A stretch of 64,000 nucleotides of DNA from Pseudomonas sp. GV085 (GTDB lineage Bacteria; Pseudomonadota; Gammaproteobacteria; Pseudomonadales; Pseudomonadaceae), in contig NZ_QAOV01000003.1 in NCBI RefSeq assembly GCF_003050925.1, positions 1 through 64,000 of the forward strand, read 5' to 3'. A model generated the notes under the pieces. The model was not told the origin of the DNA. It did no database searches and saw only the letters and a list, made by a program, of their open reading frames with translations. The position numbers and the translations under genes were made by a program. Below are positions 48,307 through 56,428 of this stretch, piece after piece. Each line of letters opens with the position of its first letter. Positions within the stretch are counted from its first letter, which is position 1.

Positions 48307-49593
48307 TCAAAAGATATCGATCGGGTAATCCACGAACACACGCACTTCGTTGCCGCTGACGTTGTACTCGCTCGACTTCTGCGACACGCGCAGGACCGAG
48401 CTGCGCAGTTTCACGCTGAGGTCTTTGGCCGGTCCGCTTTGGACGACGTATTTGATCTGGTTGAAGATCTCGCGCTCGGTGCCGCCTTCGCTGGTGGACG
48501 TGGTGATGTTGTCGCCGCGCACGTAGGCCACGTTGTAGCTCAGGCCCGGTACACCGAAGGTGCTGAAGTCCAGGCCGTAGCCCACCTGCCAGCTGCGTTC
48601 GTCTTCGGCGTTGAAGTCGGACCAGTAGGAGTTAGCCAGGAAGATGGTGTTGCCACCGTCGCCGACGCGACCCTGGTCTTTCTGGTAGCCGCCGTAGGCG
48701 TAGCCCAGGTTGCTGTCGCCGGTGCTGCGCTGATGCGCGAGGGTGAACGAGTGCGGGCCGGTGATGAAGGTGGCCGCCAGGCTCCAGATTTTGTTGTCGT
48801 CGCCGGTGATACCATTTTCGCGAACGTAGGAATCTTCCAGCTTGGTGCGGTAGCCGTTGAAGTCCAGGGTCAGGGACTGATCCTTGTCGATCGGGAACAC
48901 GTAGTTGGCGTTCACGTATTGTTTTTTCAGCACGTCTTCGACGTCGGAAGCATATAGCGCGGCCTTGAATTGCTCGGTGAACTGGTAACTACCGCCCAAT
49001 ACGTTGATCGACTTCAAGCCACCGCTGTCACGGCCTTCAGCGCTTTTACGCGATTCGGCGGTGAAGCGCCCGGCGTCCAGTTGCAGGCCTTTGATCTCTT
49101 TGGAGGTGATCAAGGTGCCGGTGTAGCTTTCCGGCAGCAGGCGCGAGTTGTCGTAGCTCAGCACCGGCAGGGTCGGCATCTGGTCGCCGTAGGTCAGGGT
49201 GGTGCCGGACAGGCGGAACTTGATCGCTGCGCCGCCCTTGGACAGGTCGTCAGCCGGCTGGCCGCTGTCGCCCTTTTTGAAGAAGTCGATGCCTTGCGCG
49301 CCGCTACGGTCTTCGCTGCGTTCCAGGTTCAGTGCGTACAGCCCGAAAGCGTCCACACCCACACCCACGGTGCCTTGGGTGAAGCCGGACGAGAACGTGC
49401 CGATGACCGCCTGGCCCCACTCGGATTTATCCGGGTTGCCGTCTTTGAAGTCACGGTTCATGTAAGCATTGCGCAGCAGCACTTTGAGGCTGCTGTCTTC
49501 AACAAAACCCTTGGATTCGGCCTGGTCGTTCGCCATGGCTTGTGTAGCACTCAACATCCCCAGAGCGATCAGGCTGATTCGCTTGTTCAACAT
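48307..49593 (-). CDS. OprD-family outer-membrane porin
   Basis: The 428-residue protein has a signal peptide ending at TQAMAND (about residue 22), then the family start GFVEDSSLKVLLRNAYMNRD. Alternating beta strands run to the C-terminal strand VFVDYPIDIF with a terminal Phe, as required for barrel assembly. FGLYALNLERSEDRSGAQGI and MPTLPVLSYDNSRLLPES are typical of OprD/OprE-type substrate-specific porins. The substrate (amino acid, aromatic or dipeptide) is not decidable. AAGGA lies nine bases before the ATG. Confidence 0.9.
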   Translation of the reverse strand: MLNKRISLIALGMLSATQAMANDQAESKGFVEDSSLKVLLRNAYMNRDFKDGNPDKSEWGQAVIGTFSSGFTQGTVGVGVDAFGLYALNLERSEDRSGAQGIDFFKKGDSGQPADDLSKGGAAIKFRLSGTTLTYGDQMPTLPVLSYDNSRLLPESYTGTLITSKEIKGLQLDAGRFTAESRKSAEGRDSGGLKSINVLGGSYQFTEQFKAALYASDVEDVLKKQYVNANYVFPIDKDQSLTLDFNGYRTKLEDSYVRENGITGDDNKIWSLAATFITGPHSFTLAHQRSTGDSNLGYAYGGYQKDQGRVGDGGNTIFLANSYWSDFNAEDERSWQVGYGLDFSTFGVPGLSYNVAYVRGDNITTSTSEGGTEREIFNQIKYVVQSGPAKDLSVKLRSSVLRVSQKSSEYNVSGNEVRVFVDYPIDIF

Positions 49594-49675
49594 TTTGTTT
49601 TTTTCCTTAATACGGTTGATACGCGCTGTGTCGAACGGCCGAAACGGCGCTATCGCGCTCTTATTTCAATGCGAA

Positions 49676-49722
49676 AACAAAAAGGCCCACCCACGATTTC
49701 TCGCGGCGGGCCTTTTATTGTT
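49676..49722 (-). terminator. Terminator after the DsbA-like gene
   Basis: AAAAAGGCCC and GGGCCTTTT form the stem; on the minus strand a T run follows. It lies 130 bp beyond the DsbA-like stop and upstream of the porin start. Confidence 0.8.
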
Positions 49723-49853
49723 TTTGAGTCGTGGCGGTCGGCCACAGGCGTTGGGTCGAATCGTAGCTGCGCCCTCAACGATGTGTCAATTTCATGAATC
49801 GTCTTTAAATAGGCAAAAAACGTCTAAAAAATTGCTTTACGCGGCAGGAATAT

Positions 49854-50525
49854 TCAATCAGCGCAGCCTTCGAGACCACAGACTGCTACGGAATTGGATG
49901 AGTCCTGATCGGGCAGCGACTGACTCAGCCACTGCGCAAATGCCTGGGGTTTGCCCAGCCATGGCCCGATATCGATCAGGGTGAATTGGTCATTGTGCTC
50001 AAGCGCCAGGGTCGGAAAGCCTTGCCCGCCGACCTTGGCCAACAAAGCCCGGCTCTTCCTGATATGTCCATCGGTGTCGGCCGCCCTGAAGGCGCTTTCG
50101 AAGGCCTGACGGTCCAGCCCCATGCCATGGGCCAGTTCAAACAGTACCGATTCGTCGGCGATGCGACGCCCCTCCGCGTAGTGAGCACTTTGCAAACGCC
50201 CCAACAACTCCAGCCCGCGTCCGGTCATTTGCTCGGCCGCCAGCACCGCAGCGATGGGTGGCGCCGAGTCGAACACGGCGCTGTGATCACGCAGCAAACC
50301 TTCGAAATAGGCTTCACCGAACGGCTGCCCGCTGTATTCGGCAATGCGCCGGTCGTGGGGCATCACGTAATTGCGCAGTTGTGGCGAAACCTTTTGCCGA
50401 TTGGCCCCCGTCATCATGCCGCCGCCGTGGGCAATCACGGGCAGCACAGCCTGGGCGGCCTGCACCAGCGGTTTGGCGCCGTAGCACCAACCGCACAAGG
50501 GGTCGTAGATGTAGTGGAGGATCAT
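49854..50525 (-). CDS. DsbA-family thioredoxin-fold protein
   Basis: The 223-residue protein starts LHYIYDPLCGWCYGAKP with a CGWC active site, followed by the DsbA helical insertion and a C-terminal VGGQGFPTLALEHNDQ with the cis-Pro. There is no signal peptide from the chosen ATG (50525, with GGAG upstream), so it belongs to the cytosolic FrnE-like group rather than to periplasmic DsbA. A longer frame from 50588 would not create a signal peptide. The C-terminus carries an extra CGLEGC pair. Its redox partner is unknown. Confidence 0.82.
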   Translation of the reverse strand: MILHYIYDPLCGWCYGAKPLVQAAQAVLPVIAHGGGMMTGANRQKVSPQLRNYVMPHDRRIAEYSGQPFGEAYFEGLLRDHSAVFDSAPPIAAVLAAEQMTGRGLELLGRLQSAHYAEGRRIADESVLFELAHGMGLDRQAFESAFRAADTDGHIRKSRALLAKVGGQGFPTLALEHNDQFTLIDIGPWLGKPQAFAQWLSQSLPDQDSSNSVAVCGLEGCAD

Positions 50526-50690
50526 GGCAAGGCTCCGGCAAAAAATCGATGCCGGCAGATTAGTCCTGAGTTCATGTCTGAAAAACACTGGAACGGCTTT
50601 CAGTCTGTTTCAGGAATCGGTCGAATGCTCCCGCAGGAACGAGCCGGGCGCCGCGTAGCCTGGGGGACCGTCACCTGAACACCACAAAAC

Positions 50691-50782
50691 TTGCAGGAGC
50701 TGGCTTGCCAGCGAAGAGGTTTGCACATTCAACATTGATGGTGCATGACCGATGGCCTTCGCTGGCAAGCCAGCTCCTACAG
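50691..50782. repeat. REP pair, GGCTTGCCAGCGAAG type
   Basis: TTGCAGGAGCTGGCTTGCCA and its inverse near 50757-50782 are of the same family as 24188-24255. Confidence 0.9.
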
Positions 50783-50803
50783 TCGTTCATACAAAACACG
50801 CGC

Positions 50804-50840
50804 AAAAAAAAGCGCTGCCATCCCGGCAGCGCTTTTTTTT
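50804..50840. terminator. Strong bidirectional terminator
   Basis: AGCGCTGCC/GGCAGCGCT flanks ATCCC, with eight A and eight T on its sides. It serves the 70-residue gene on the minus strand. Confidence 0.93.
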
Positions 50841-50859
50841 GTTCAATCCGTTGTTCTTC

Positions 50860-51072
50860 TTATCCTTCCATTACATCCCACAACGCATCCAGTTCCGCCT
50901 CGCTGAATAAACCAGCTGGGTAACGCTCGATCATTGTCCGGCGCGGATCAGTTTCGCTGATCTGACGCATTCCATTGGACTTGAACCAGTGCGCCAGGAT
51001 CTGGAGCGATTCGCTATTTACTGCCAGGGGATGCAACGCCTTGTCGCTCACTATGTTCACTTCGGCGTTCAT
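50860..51072 (-). CDS. Small conserved-looking protein, 70 residues
   Basis: The product contains LAVNSESLQILAHWFKSNG, MRQISETDPRRTMIERYP and an acidic C-terminus, EAELDALWDVMEG. I do not recognise a family. The ATG at 51072 is preceded by GGGAGAGAGC; an in-frame TTG at 51114 would add 14 residues. The strong terminator right after its stop supports a real gene. Confidence 0.6.
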   Translation of the reverse strand: MNAEVNIVSDKALHPLAVNSESLQILAHWFKSNGMRQISETDPRRTMIERYPAGLFSEAELDALWDVMEG

Positions 51073-51210
51073 TTCAGCGCTCTCTCCCGGTTTGTGAGCG
51101 GCTAACTTATCCAAGGTTTATGACAGAACATCGAAGTCCTCCCCACCCCGAGTACAACAGCAGAGATACAAGAGCTGTGCCAAGGTCTCTGAAGTGTGGC
51201 CAAGCGGATA

Positions 51211-51244
51211 CAAAAAAGCCCGCAGGCCTGTAGGGCCGCGGGCT
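51211..51244 (-). terminator. Terminator of aguA
   Basis: AGCCCGC/GCGGGCT forms the stem, with TTTTTT after it on the minus strand, 70 bp after the aguA stop. Confidence 0.9.
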
Positions 51245-51314
51245 CCGTGCAACATTGGTGGCTGATCGACAGCTTGAGGAATTTCGCAATCAACTCAAGC
51301 TGTTACGACCGCAC

Positions 51315-52421
51315 TCACTCCTTGTGTGGTGCGGGTTGTTGCTGGGTAAGGCAGTGAATATTACCGCCACCCAGTAACAGTTCGCGACCAGGCACCATCA
51401 CCACTTCATGCTGTGGGAACAGGTTCTGCAAGATCTCTTTCGCCGGGCCATCCTGCGGGTCGTCAAAGCTCGGCGCGATGATGCCGCCGTTGACGATCAG
51501 GAAGTTCACGTAGGAACCGGCCAGACGAACAGTCGGGTTACGCTCCTGCGTACCATTGACCGGATCGACACCGGCGCACTCTTGCTCGGTCGCAAACAGC
51601 GGACCCGGGATCGGCATTTTGTGCACCGTGAACGGGCGACCCTTGGCATCGGTGCTGCTTTGCAGCACGTTCATCGCCGCCTGGCAGCGCGGGTAGTTAG
51701 GGTCCTGTGGATCATCGGTCCAGGCCAACAGCACTTCACCCGGACGCACGTAGCAGCAGAAGTTATCCACATGGCCGTCGGTTTCGTCGTTGAACAAGCC
51801 ATCCGGTAGCCAGATGATTTTATCCACAGCCAGGTTCGCACTCAGGACCGCTTCGATTTCAGCGCGATTCATGTGCGGGTTGCGATTGCGGTTGAGCAGG
51901 CATTCTTCGGTGGTGATCAGGGTGCCTTCGCCGTCGACGTGAATCGAGCCGCCTTCCAGCACGAAGCCTTCGGTGCGGTAGCGCGGGCTGCGCTCGATCT
52001 CGAGAATCTTGCCACCAACCTGCGAGTCGCGGTTCCACGGCGAATACAGGCCGCCGTCAAAGCCGCCCCAGGCGTTGAAGTCCCAGTTCACGCCACGGAC
52101 TTCGCCACTGTCATTGATGACGAAGGTCGGACCGGAGTCGCGGACCCAGGCGTCGTCGCTGGACATTTCCACCACACGAATATTCGGCACGTCCAGACGG
52201 GCACGGGCGTTTTCGTACTGGCCGGCGGAAACCGCCACGGTCACCGGTTCGAAACGGGCGATGGCCTTGGCCACTGCCACATGCGCGGATTGTGCCGGTT
52301 TGCCACCCAGGCGCCAGTTGTCCGGGCGCTCGGGCCAGATCATCCAGGTCTGGGTTTGGGGTGCCCATTCGGCTGGCATGTAGAAGCCGTCGGCGCGAGG
52401 GGTGCTGTTCAACGTGGTCAT
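51315..52421 (-). CDS. aguA: Agmatine deiminase
   Basis: The 368-residue enzyme hydrolyses agmatine to N-carbamoylputrescine. It has [20 protein letters not shown] at the N-terminus, the conserved [28 protein letters not shown], and [19 protein letters not shown], with the nucleophilic Cys in [11 protein letters not shown] near the end. Its usual partner aguB is not adjacent, so the pathway must be completed elsewhere. A long inverted repeat upstream may be an operator. Confidence 0.93.
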   Translation of the reverse strand: MTTLNSTPRADGFYMPAEWAPQTQTWMIWPERPDNWRLGGKPAQSAHVAVAKAIARFEPVTVAVSAGQYENARARLDVPNIRVVEMSSDDAWVRDSGPTFVINDSGEVRGVNWDFNAWGGFDGGLYSPWNRDSQVGGKILEIERSPRYRTEGFVLEGGSIHVDGEGTLITTEECLLNRNRNPHMNRAEIEAVLSANLAVDKIIWLPDGLFNDETDGHVDNFCCYVRPGEVLLAWTDDPQDPNYPRCQAAMNVLQSSTDAKGRPFTVHKMPIPGPLFATEQECAGVDPVNGTQERNPTVRLAGSYVNFLIVNGGIIAPSFDDPQDGPAKEILQNLFPQHEVVMVPGRELLLGGGNIHCLTQQQPAPHKE

Positions 52422-52509
52422 GGCTCAGGACTCCGGAGTGGCATTGATGCCTGACAGAAATGGAAGCGCATTGGTACACGCCGTGGACTGGCCACTTTAT
52501 ATCCGATAA

Positions 52510-52571
52510 ATATCGGCTTTTAAAGCGTCTTACATCCAGCGTTACAAAAACAATCGATAAAAAGCCGATAT
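52510..52571. promoter_or_regulatory. Distant 12-bp inverted repeat upstream of aguA
   Basis: ATATCGGCTTTT (52510-52521) and its exact inverse AAAAGCCGATAT (52560-52571) are 38 bp apart. The left arm also forms CCGATA/TATCGG. It lies 90-150 bp before aguA and could bind a looping regulator. Confidence 0.45.
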
Positions 52572-52597
52572 CAATCGAACTACCACAACGCGGCCCT

Positions 52598-52687
52598 GTA
52601 GGAGTGAGCCTGCTCGCGATGAGGCCATATCAGTCACCATTTTTTTGACTGGAAGACCGCTATCGCGAGCAGGCTCGCTCCCACAAA
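52598..52687. repeat. REPIN (GAGCAGGCTCGCTCC type)
   Basis: TGTAGGAGTGAGCCTGCTCG and ATCGCGAGCAGGCTCGCTCC flank a 40-bp centre, just after the fusion gene's stop. Confidence 0.92.
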
Positions 52688-52695
52688 GGGCGTGT

Positions 52696-55608
52696 TTACA
52701 GCCCTTCTGCGAGCACCTTCGACAGCATGTCCACGAAGAAATCCACGCTCTGGCGCGAAGTGACCATCGGCGGCTTGATCTTGAGAATGTTCAGGTAATC
52801 ACCGGTCGGCTGCATGAAAATCCCCAGCTCACGCAAGCGATCGCACAGTGCAGTGGTTTCTTCGGTGGCCGGCTCCAGGGTTTCGCGGTTGCGGATCAGT
52901 TCGACGCCCAGGTAGAAACCGGAACCATGCACCGCGCCCACTAACGGATGAATATCGATCAACGCTTCGAGGCGCCTCTTGAAGTGCCCGCCAACGACCT
53001 GGGCGTTCTCCCAGAGTTTTTCTTCTTCCATCACATCCAGCACGGCCATGCCGACCTGACAACTGACCGGGCTGCCGCCGGCGGACGAGAAGAAGTAACC
53101 CTCGGCCTCCAGCGCCTCGGCGATTTCCCGGCGGGTGATGACCGCGCCCAGTGGCTGTCCATTGCCCATGCCCTTGGCCATGGTGATGATGTCCGGCACC
53201 ACACCCTGCTCTTCGAAGCCCCAGAAGAACTCGCCCATGCGCCCGTAGCCGACCTGTACTTCGTCGGCGATGCACACGCCGCCCTGGGCGCGCACCATTG
53301 CATAAACCTGTTTCAGGTAGCCCGGTGGCAGCGAGATACCGCCGGCATTGCCATACACTGGCTCGCAAATGAAACCGGCCAGTTGGCGATTCTGCTCGGC
53401 GATTTTCGCCAGGTTGTGTTCGACGCTGCGCACATAATCCGGCGCGCTGTCGGGGCCACGGAATTCACCGCGATAGGTGTTTGGCGCGGTCACCGGGTGC
53501 ACCCAGTCCGGGCGACTGCTCAAGGCCTTGGGGTTGTCGGCGATCGAGGTCGACACCGAGTCGGCCCCGACCGTCCAGCCGTGATAGGCCTCCAGCACGC
53601 TGAGCATGTCGCGGCCGCCGCTGTAGGCCCACGCCAGGCGAATCGCCAGGTCGTTGGCCTCGCTGCCGCTGTTGACCAGGAACACGCGGTCCATACCGTC
53701 AGGGGACAGCTTCAGCAAACGTTCGGAGAACTCGGCCACGGCCGCGTAGTTGAAGCGCGAGTTGGTGTTGAGCAACGACCACTGGCGGCTGGCGACGGCG
53801 GCCATGCGTGGATGGCCGTGGCCCAGCACCGCCACGTTGTTGAGCATGTCGAGGTAAGAACGACCCTGCATGTCAATCAGATGGTTGCGCCAGCCGCGCT
53901 CGATGCGCGGCGGGTCGACGTAATAATGTTTTTGCGTACGGGCGAAACTGGCGTCGCGCCGGGCCAGCAAGGTCGGTCCGTCGAGCTCGGCTTCGGCGTC
54001 ACAGGCCAGCCCCAGCAACGCTGCCGGCGATGGACACAACGCTTGCCACGCCGCTTCGCGCGAAGGTGCACAGAACAACGGCGCATTGATCGACGCGCCA
54101 CGGCAAAGTTGTACGATCAATGGCCCGTTGACCGAGCCCAGTACCTGGCCTTTGACCAGTGCCGCGCCGCTATGCAGCGACGGCGTGACGCCCCAAAGCC
54201 GCACACTCAATTGCGGGCCGTCCAGTTGCAGCACACCCGCCGACGGGTGATGCACCACCCCGGCAAACGGTGCTTCGACCGCTGTGCCCTGGAGCACGCG
54301 CAATTCGACGTGCAACGGGCAAGTGTCAGGTTCAGTGGCGCTGTCCGGGCGGGTGTGGGACAGGCGGTATTGTCCGTAGCGACTGGCCGCCAGGCCATGT
54401 GCCGCAGCGGCTTCATCCAGCAGGCGCTGATCGACGCCTTCCTGCTCCCAGTTCCCGGCCTCGAAATGCGGACTGAGCACGCCCAGGTCGATCAGCGCGA
54501 ACTCACGCCCCACCAGGCTCGGCAACAGCGGCGCGAAGCCTTCGCTGCCGATGCTGGGCAGGTTCTGGCCGACGGCCGTGAGGATTGCCGCTTCCATCAA
54601 CGCCAACGGCACTGACGTGGCCACACGGAAGATCTCCCATTCATGGACCAGGTTGTCGCGGCTGTAGGCATTGCCCGGATCGATGCTGACCTGCTGTTCG
54701 CCGCTGAGCACCAACACCGCCGCGCGGGCGACGATCAGCGGCCACAGCGCCAGCAGTTCTTCGTGTTGCAATGGATTGACCGCGTGATAGGCCTGTACCG
54801 CCGGCAAAATACAGAACGGATCGCCCTCGCCATGATGCAGCAGCGCGGCGCAGGTCACCGACAGATCGGTAATGCGCCAGGTGCGCACCAGGTCACCGAA
54901 ATCGATCACGCCTTGCAGCTGCCAATGGCGCTGCGCATCGCGCTGCCACACCACGTTGTCATCGGTGATGTCCATGTGAATGGCCTGCACCGGCAGTCTG
55001 TCTTGCAGTGGCTGCAAATGACGTTCGGCTTGCGCGGACGCTTCGACGATCAGTTTGCGTTGGGCCTCATCCTTGATCACCGGCAGCAAATGCGCGATCA
55101 GGGCGTGAGCATGGCGGGCGTCCCATTGCAGGGTTCGCACCAGACCCGGATGGTCGAAATCCGCCAGGGCCAGGTCCATTTCACCGCACAGACGACCGAA
55201 GCCAGACACCACCGTCGGATTGAAATGACCGAGGCTCGTCAGTGGCTGGCCTTCGATGTAGTCGAGCAGGCGAACGTGCACGGCCTGGCCACCCACGTCC
55301 AGCGACAGCAGGTCTGCACCGTTTTTCGCCGGGATAACACGCGGCACATGCACGTCGGGGTACTCGCCCAAGTGCCTGAGCCCGGCATGTTGTGCCTGAA
55401 GCTCCAGTACCGAGTAGTCGCCACGGCAGATTTTCAGGACGAAACGTCCCCGCTCGCTGTCGACGCGGTAGTTCAGGTCTTGCTGGCTGCCAAGGGCCTG
55501 CAACCTGCCGCTGAACCCGTAATGTTCTTCCAGCACCTCTAGCGCTTGCTCCGCAGACACCTGCGGGCTGGGCAAACTGGCGCGATGAATCAACGTGGCG
55601 AGCGGCAT
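52696..55608 (-). CDS. Three-domain fusion: APH-type kinase, M23-like domain, class III aminotransferase fold
   Basis: The 970-residue protein joins three parts. Residues about 1-350 are an aminoglycoside-phosphotransferase-fold kinase with the catalytic HMDITDDNVVW and metal-binding VIDFGD. Residues about 420-520 look like a peptidase M23/lipoyl-type beta module (VEAPFAGVVHHPSAGVLQLD). The C-terminal 430 residues are a class III PLP enzyme with FLVNSGSEANDLAIRLAWAY, ADEVQVGYGRMG and the PLP lysine in ITMAKGMGNGQPLGA. Human homologues of the two outer parts are hydroxylysine kinase and phosphohydroxylysine/phosphoethanolamine phospho-lyase. A kinase plus phospho-lyase acting on an amino alcohol is therefore likely. 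AGGGG precedes the ATG. Confidence 0.85.
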   Translation of the reverse strand: MPLATLIHRASLPSPQVSAEQALEVLEEHYGFSGRLQALGSQQDLNYRVDSERGRFVLKICRGDYSVLELQAQHAGLRHLGEYPDVHVPRVIPAKNGADLLSLDVGGQAVHVRLLDYIEGQPLTSLGHFNPTVVSGFGRLCGEMDLALADFDHPGLVRTLQWDARHAHALIAHLLPVIKDEAQRKLIVEASAQAERHLQPLQDRLPVQAIHMDITDDNVVWQRDAQRHWQLQGVIDFGDLVRTWRITDLSVTCAALLHHGEGDPFCILPAVQAYHAVNPLQHEELLALWPLIVARAAVLVLSGEQQVSIDPGNAYSRDNLVHEWEIFRVATSVPLALMEAAILTAVGQNLPSIGSEGFAPLLPSLVGREFALIDLGVLSPHFEAGNWEQEGVDQRLLDEAAAAHGLAASRYGQYRLSHTRPDSATEPDTCPLHVELRVLQGTAVEAPFAGVVHHPSAGVLQLDGPQLSVRLWGVTPSLHSGAALVKGQVLGSVNGPLIVQLCRGASINAPLFCAPSREAAWQALCPSPAALLGLACDAEAELDGPTLLARRDASFARTQKHYYVDPPRIERGWRNHLIDMQGRSYLDMLNNVAVLGHGHPRMAAVASRQWSLLNTNSRFNYAAVAEFSERLLKLSPDGMDRVFLVNSGSEANDLAIRLAWAYSGGRDMLSVLEAYHGWTVGADSVSTSIADNPKALSSRPDWVHPVTAPNTYRGEFRGPDSAPDYVRSVEHNLAKIAEQNRQLAGFICEPVYGNAGGISLPPGYLKQVYAMVRAQGGVCIADEVQVGYGRMGEFFWGFEEQGVVPDIITMAKGMGNGQPLGAVITRREIAEALEAEGYFFSSAGGSPVSCQVGMAVLDVMEEEKLWENAQVVGGHFKRRLEALIDIHPLVGAVHGSGFYLGVELIRNRETLEPATEETTALCDRLRELGIFMQPTGDYLNILKIKPPMVTSRQSVDFFVDMLSKVLAEGL

Positions 55609-55798
55609 ACAACGACCCCTGAAATTTTATTAGGCGCCTATATCGCCACTGGTTCGGGCGATACGCAACCCCCTGGAACCGGTAATGGTCATTTGCAGGG
55701 GCTGGAACAGGCCGGTAGATTTTTACTTGAGCACTCGCCCCGGTCGGCGCTTTGCGCAAGAATGGCGGCCATTCAACGCACACTGCTGGAGAGCCACC

Positions 55799-56344
55799 AT
55801 GAATGTAGTGACCACCGACCTGCCCGGTGTTCTGATCCTTGAACCCAAGGTCTTTGGCGACGAACGTGGTTTCTTCTATGAGAGTTTCAACGCCCGGGCC
55901 TTCAAAGAGGCCACCGGACTGGACACTGAATTCGTTCAAGACAATCACTCCCGTTCGCAGAAGGGCGTGCTGCGCGGTCTGCACTACCAACTGGAAAATA
56001 CCCAGGGAAAACTGGTTCGCGTCACGGTCGGTGAAGTGCTGGACGTGGCCGTAGACATCCGTCGCAGCTCACCGCACTTCGGTAAGTGGGTTGCTGTGCG
56101 CCTGTCTGCCGACAATCATCGTCAGCTCTGGGTCCCGGAAGGTTTCGCCCACGGGTTCGTCGTATTGAGCGAGTTTGCCGAGTTCCTTTACAAAACCACC
56201 GACTACTACACGCCCTCCGCCGAGCGCAGCATTCGCTGGAACGACCCGGACCTGGCCATCGACTGGCAACTGCAGGGCACGCCGCAGCTGTCGGCGAAAG
56301 ATCAGGCCGGCGTATTTTTCAAGGACGCCGACGTTTTTGCCTGA
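55799..56344 (+). CDS. rfbC: dTDP-4-dehydrorhamnose 3,5-epimerase
   Basis: The 181-residue cupin epimerase of dTDP-rhamnose synthesis has ILEPKVFGDERGFFYESFNA at the start, VLRGLHYQ with the active-site His, RVTVGEVLDVAVDIRRSSP, and VPEGFAHGFVVLSEFAEFLY. I use the ATG at 55799, with GGAGAG upstream. No rfbABD gene is adjacent in the window, so it appears detached from the rest of the pathway. Confidence 0.92.
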   Translation: MNVVTTDLPGVLILEPKVFGDERGFFYESFNARAFKEATGLDTEFVQDNHSRSQKGVLRGLHYQLENTQGKLVRVTVGEVLDVAVDIRRSSPHFGKWVAVRLSADNHRQLWVPEGFAHGFVVLSEFAEFLYKTTDYYTPSAERSIRWNDPDLAIDWQLQGTPQLSAKDQAGVFFKDADVFA

Positions 56345-56408
56345 AAGGCCGGCTGAAGCTCGCCTATCAAGATGCACCTGACCCAAGGCGGGCAAGCCTA
56401 GGCATAAT

Positions 56409-56428
56409 GCGCCTGTACCCACAGGCGC
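56409..56428 (+). promoter_or_regulatory. Hairpin abutting the dctB start
   Basis: GCGCCTGT and ACAGGCGC pair across ACCC, and the stem ends directly before the ATG at 56429. A -10-like CATAAT (56404-56409) lies immediately upstream, so transcripts may begin near or within the hairpin. Confidence 0.4.
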
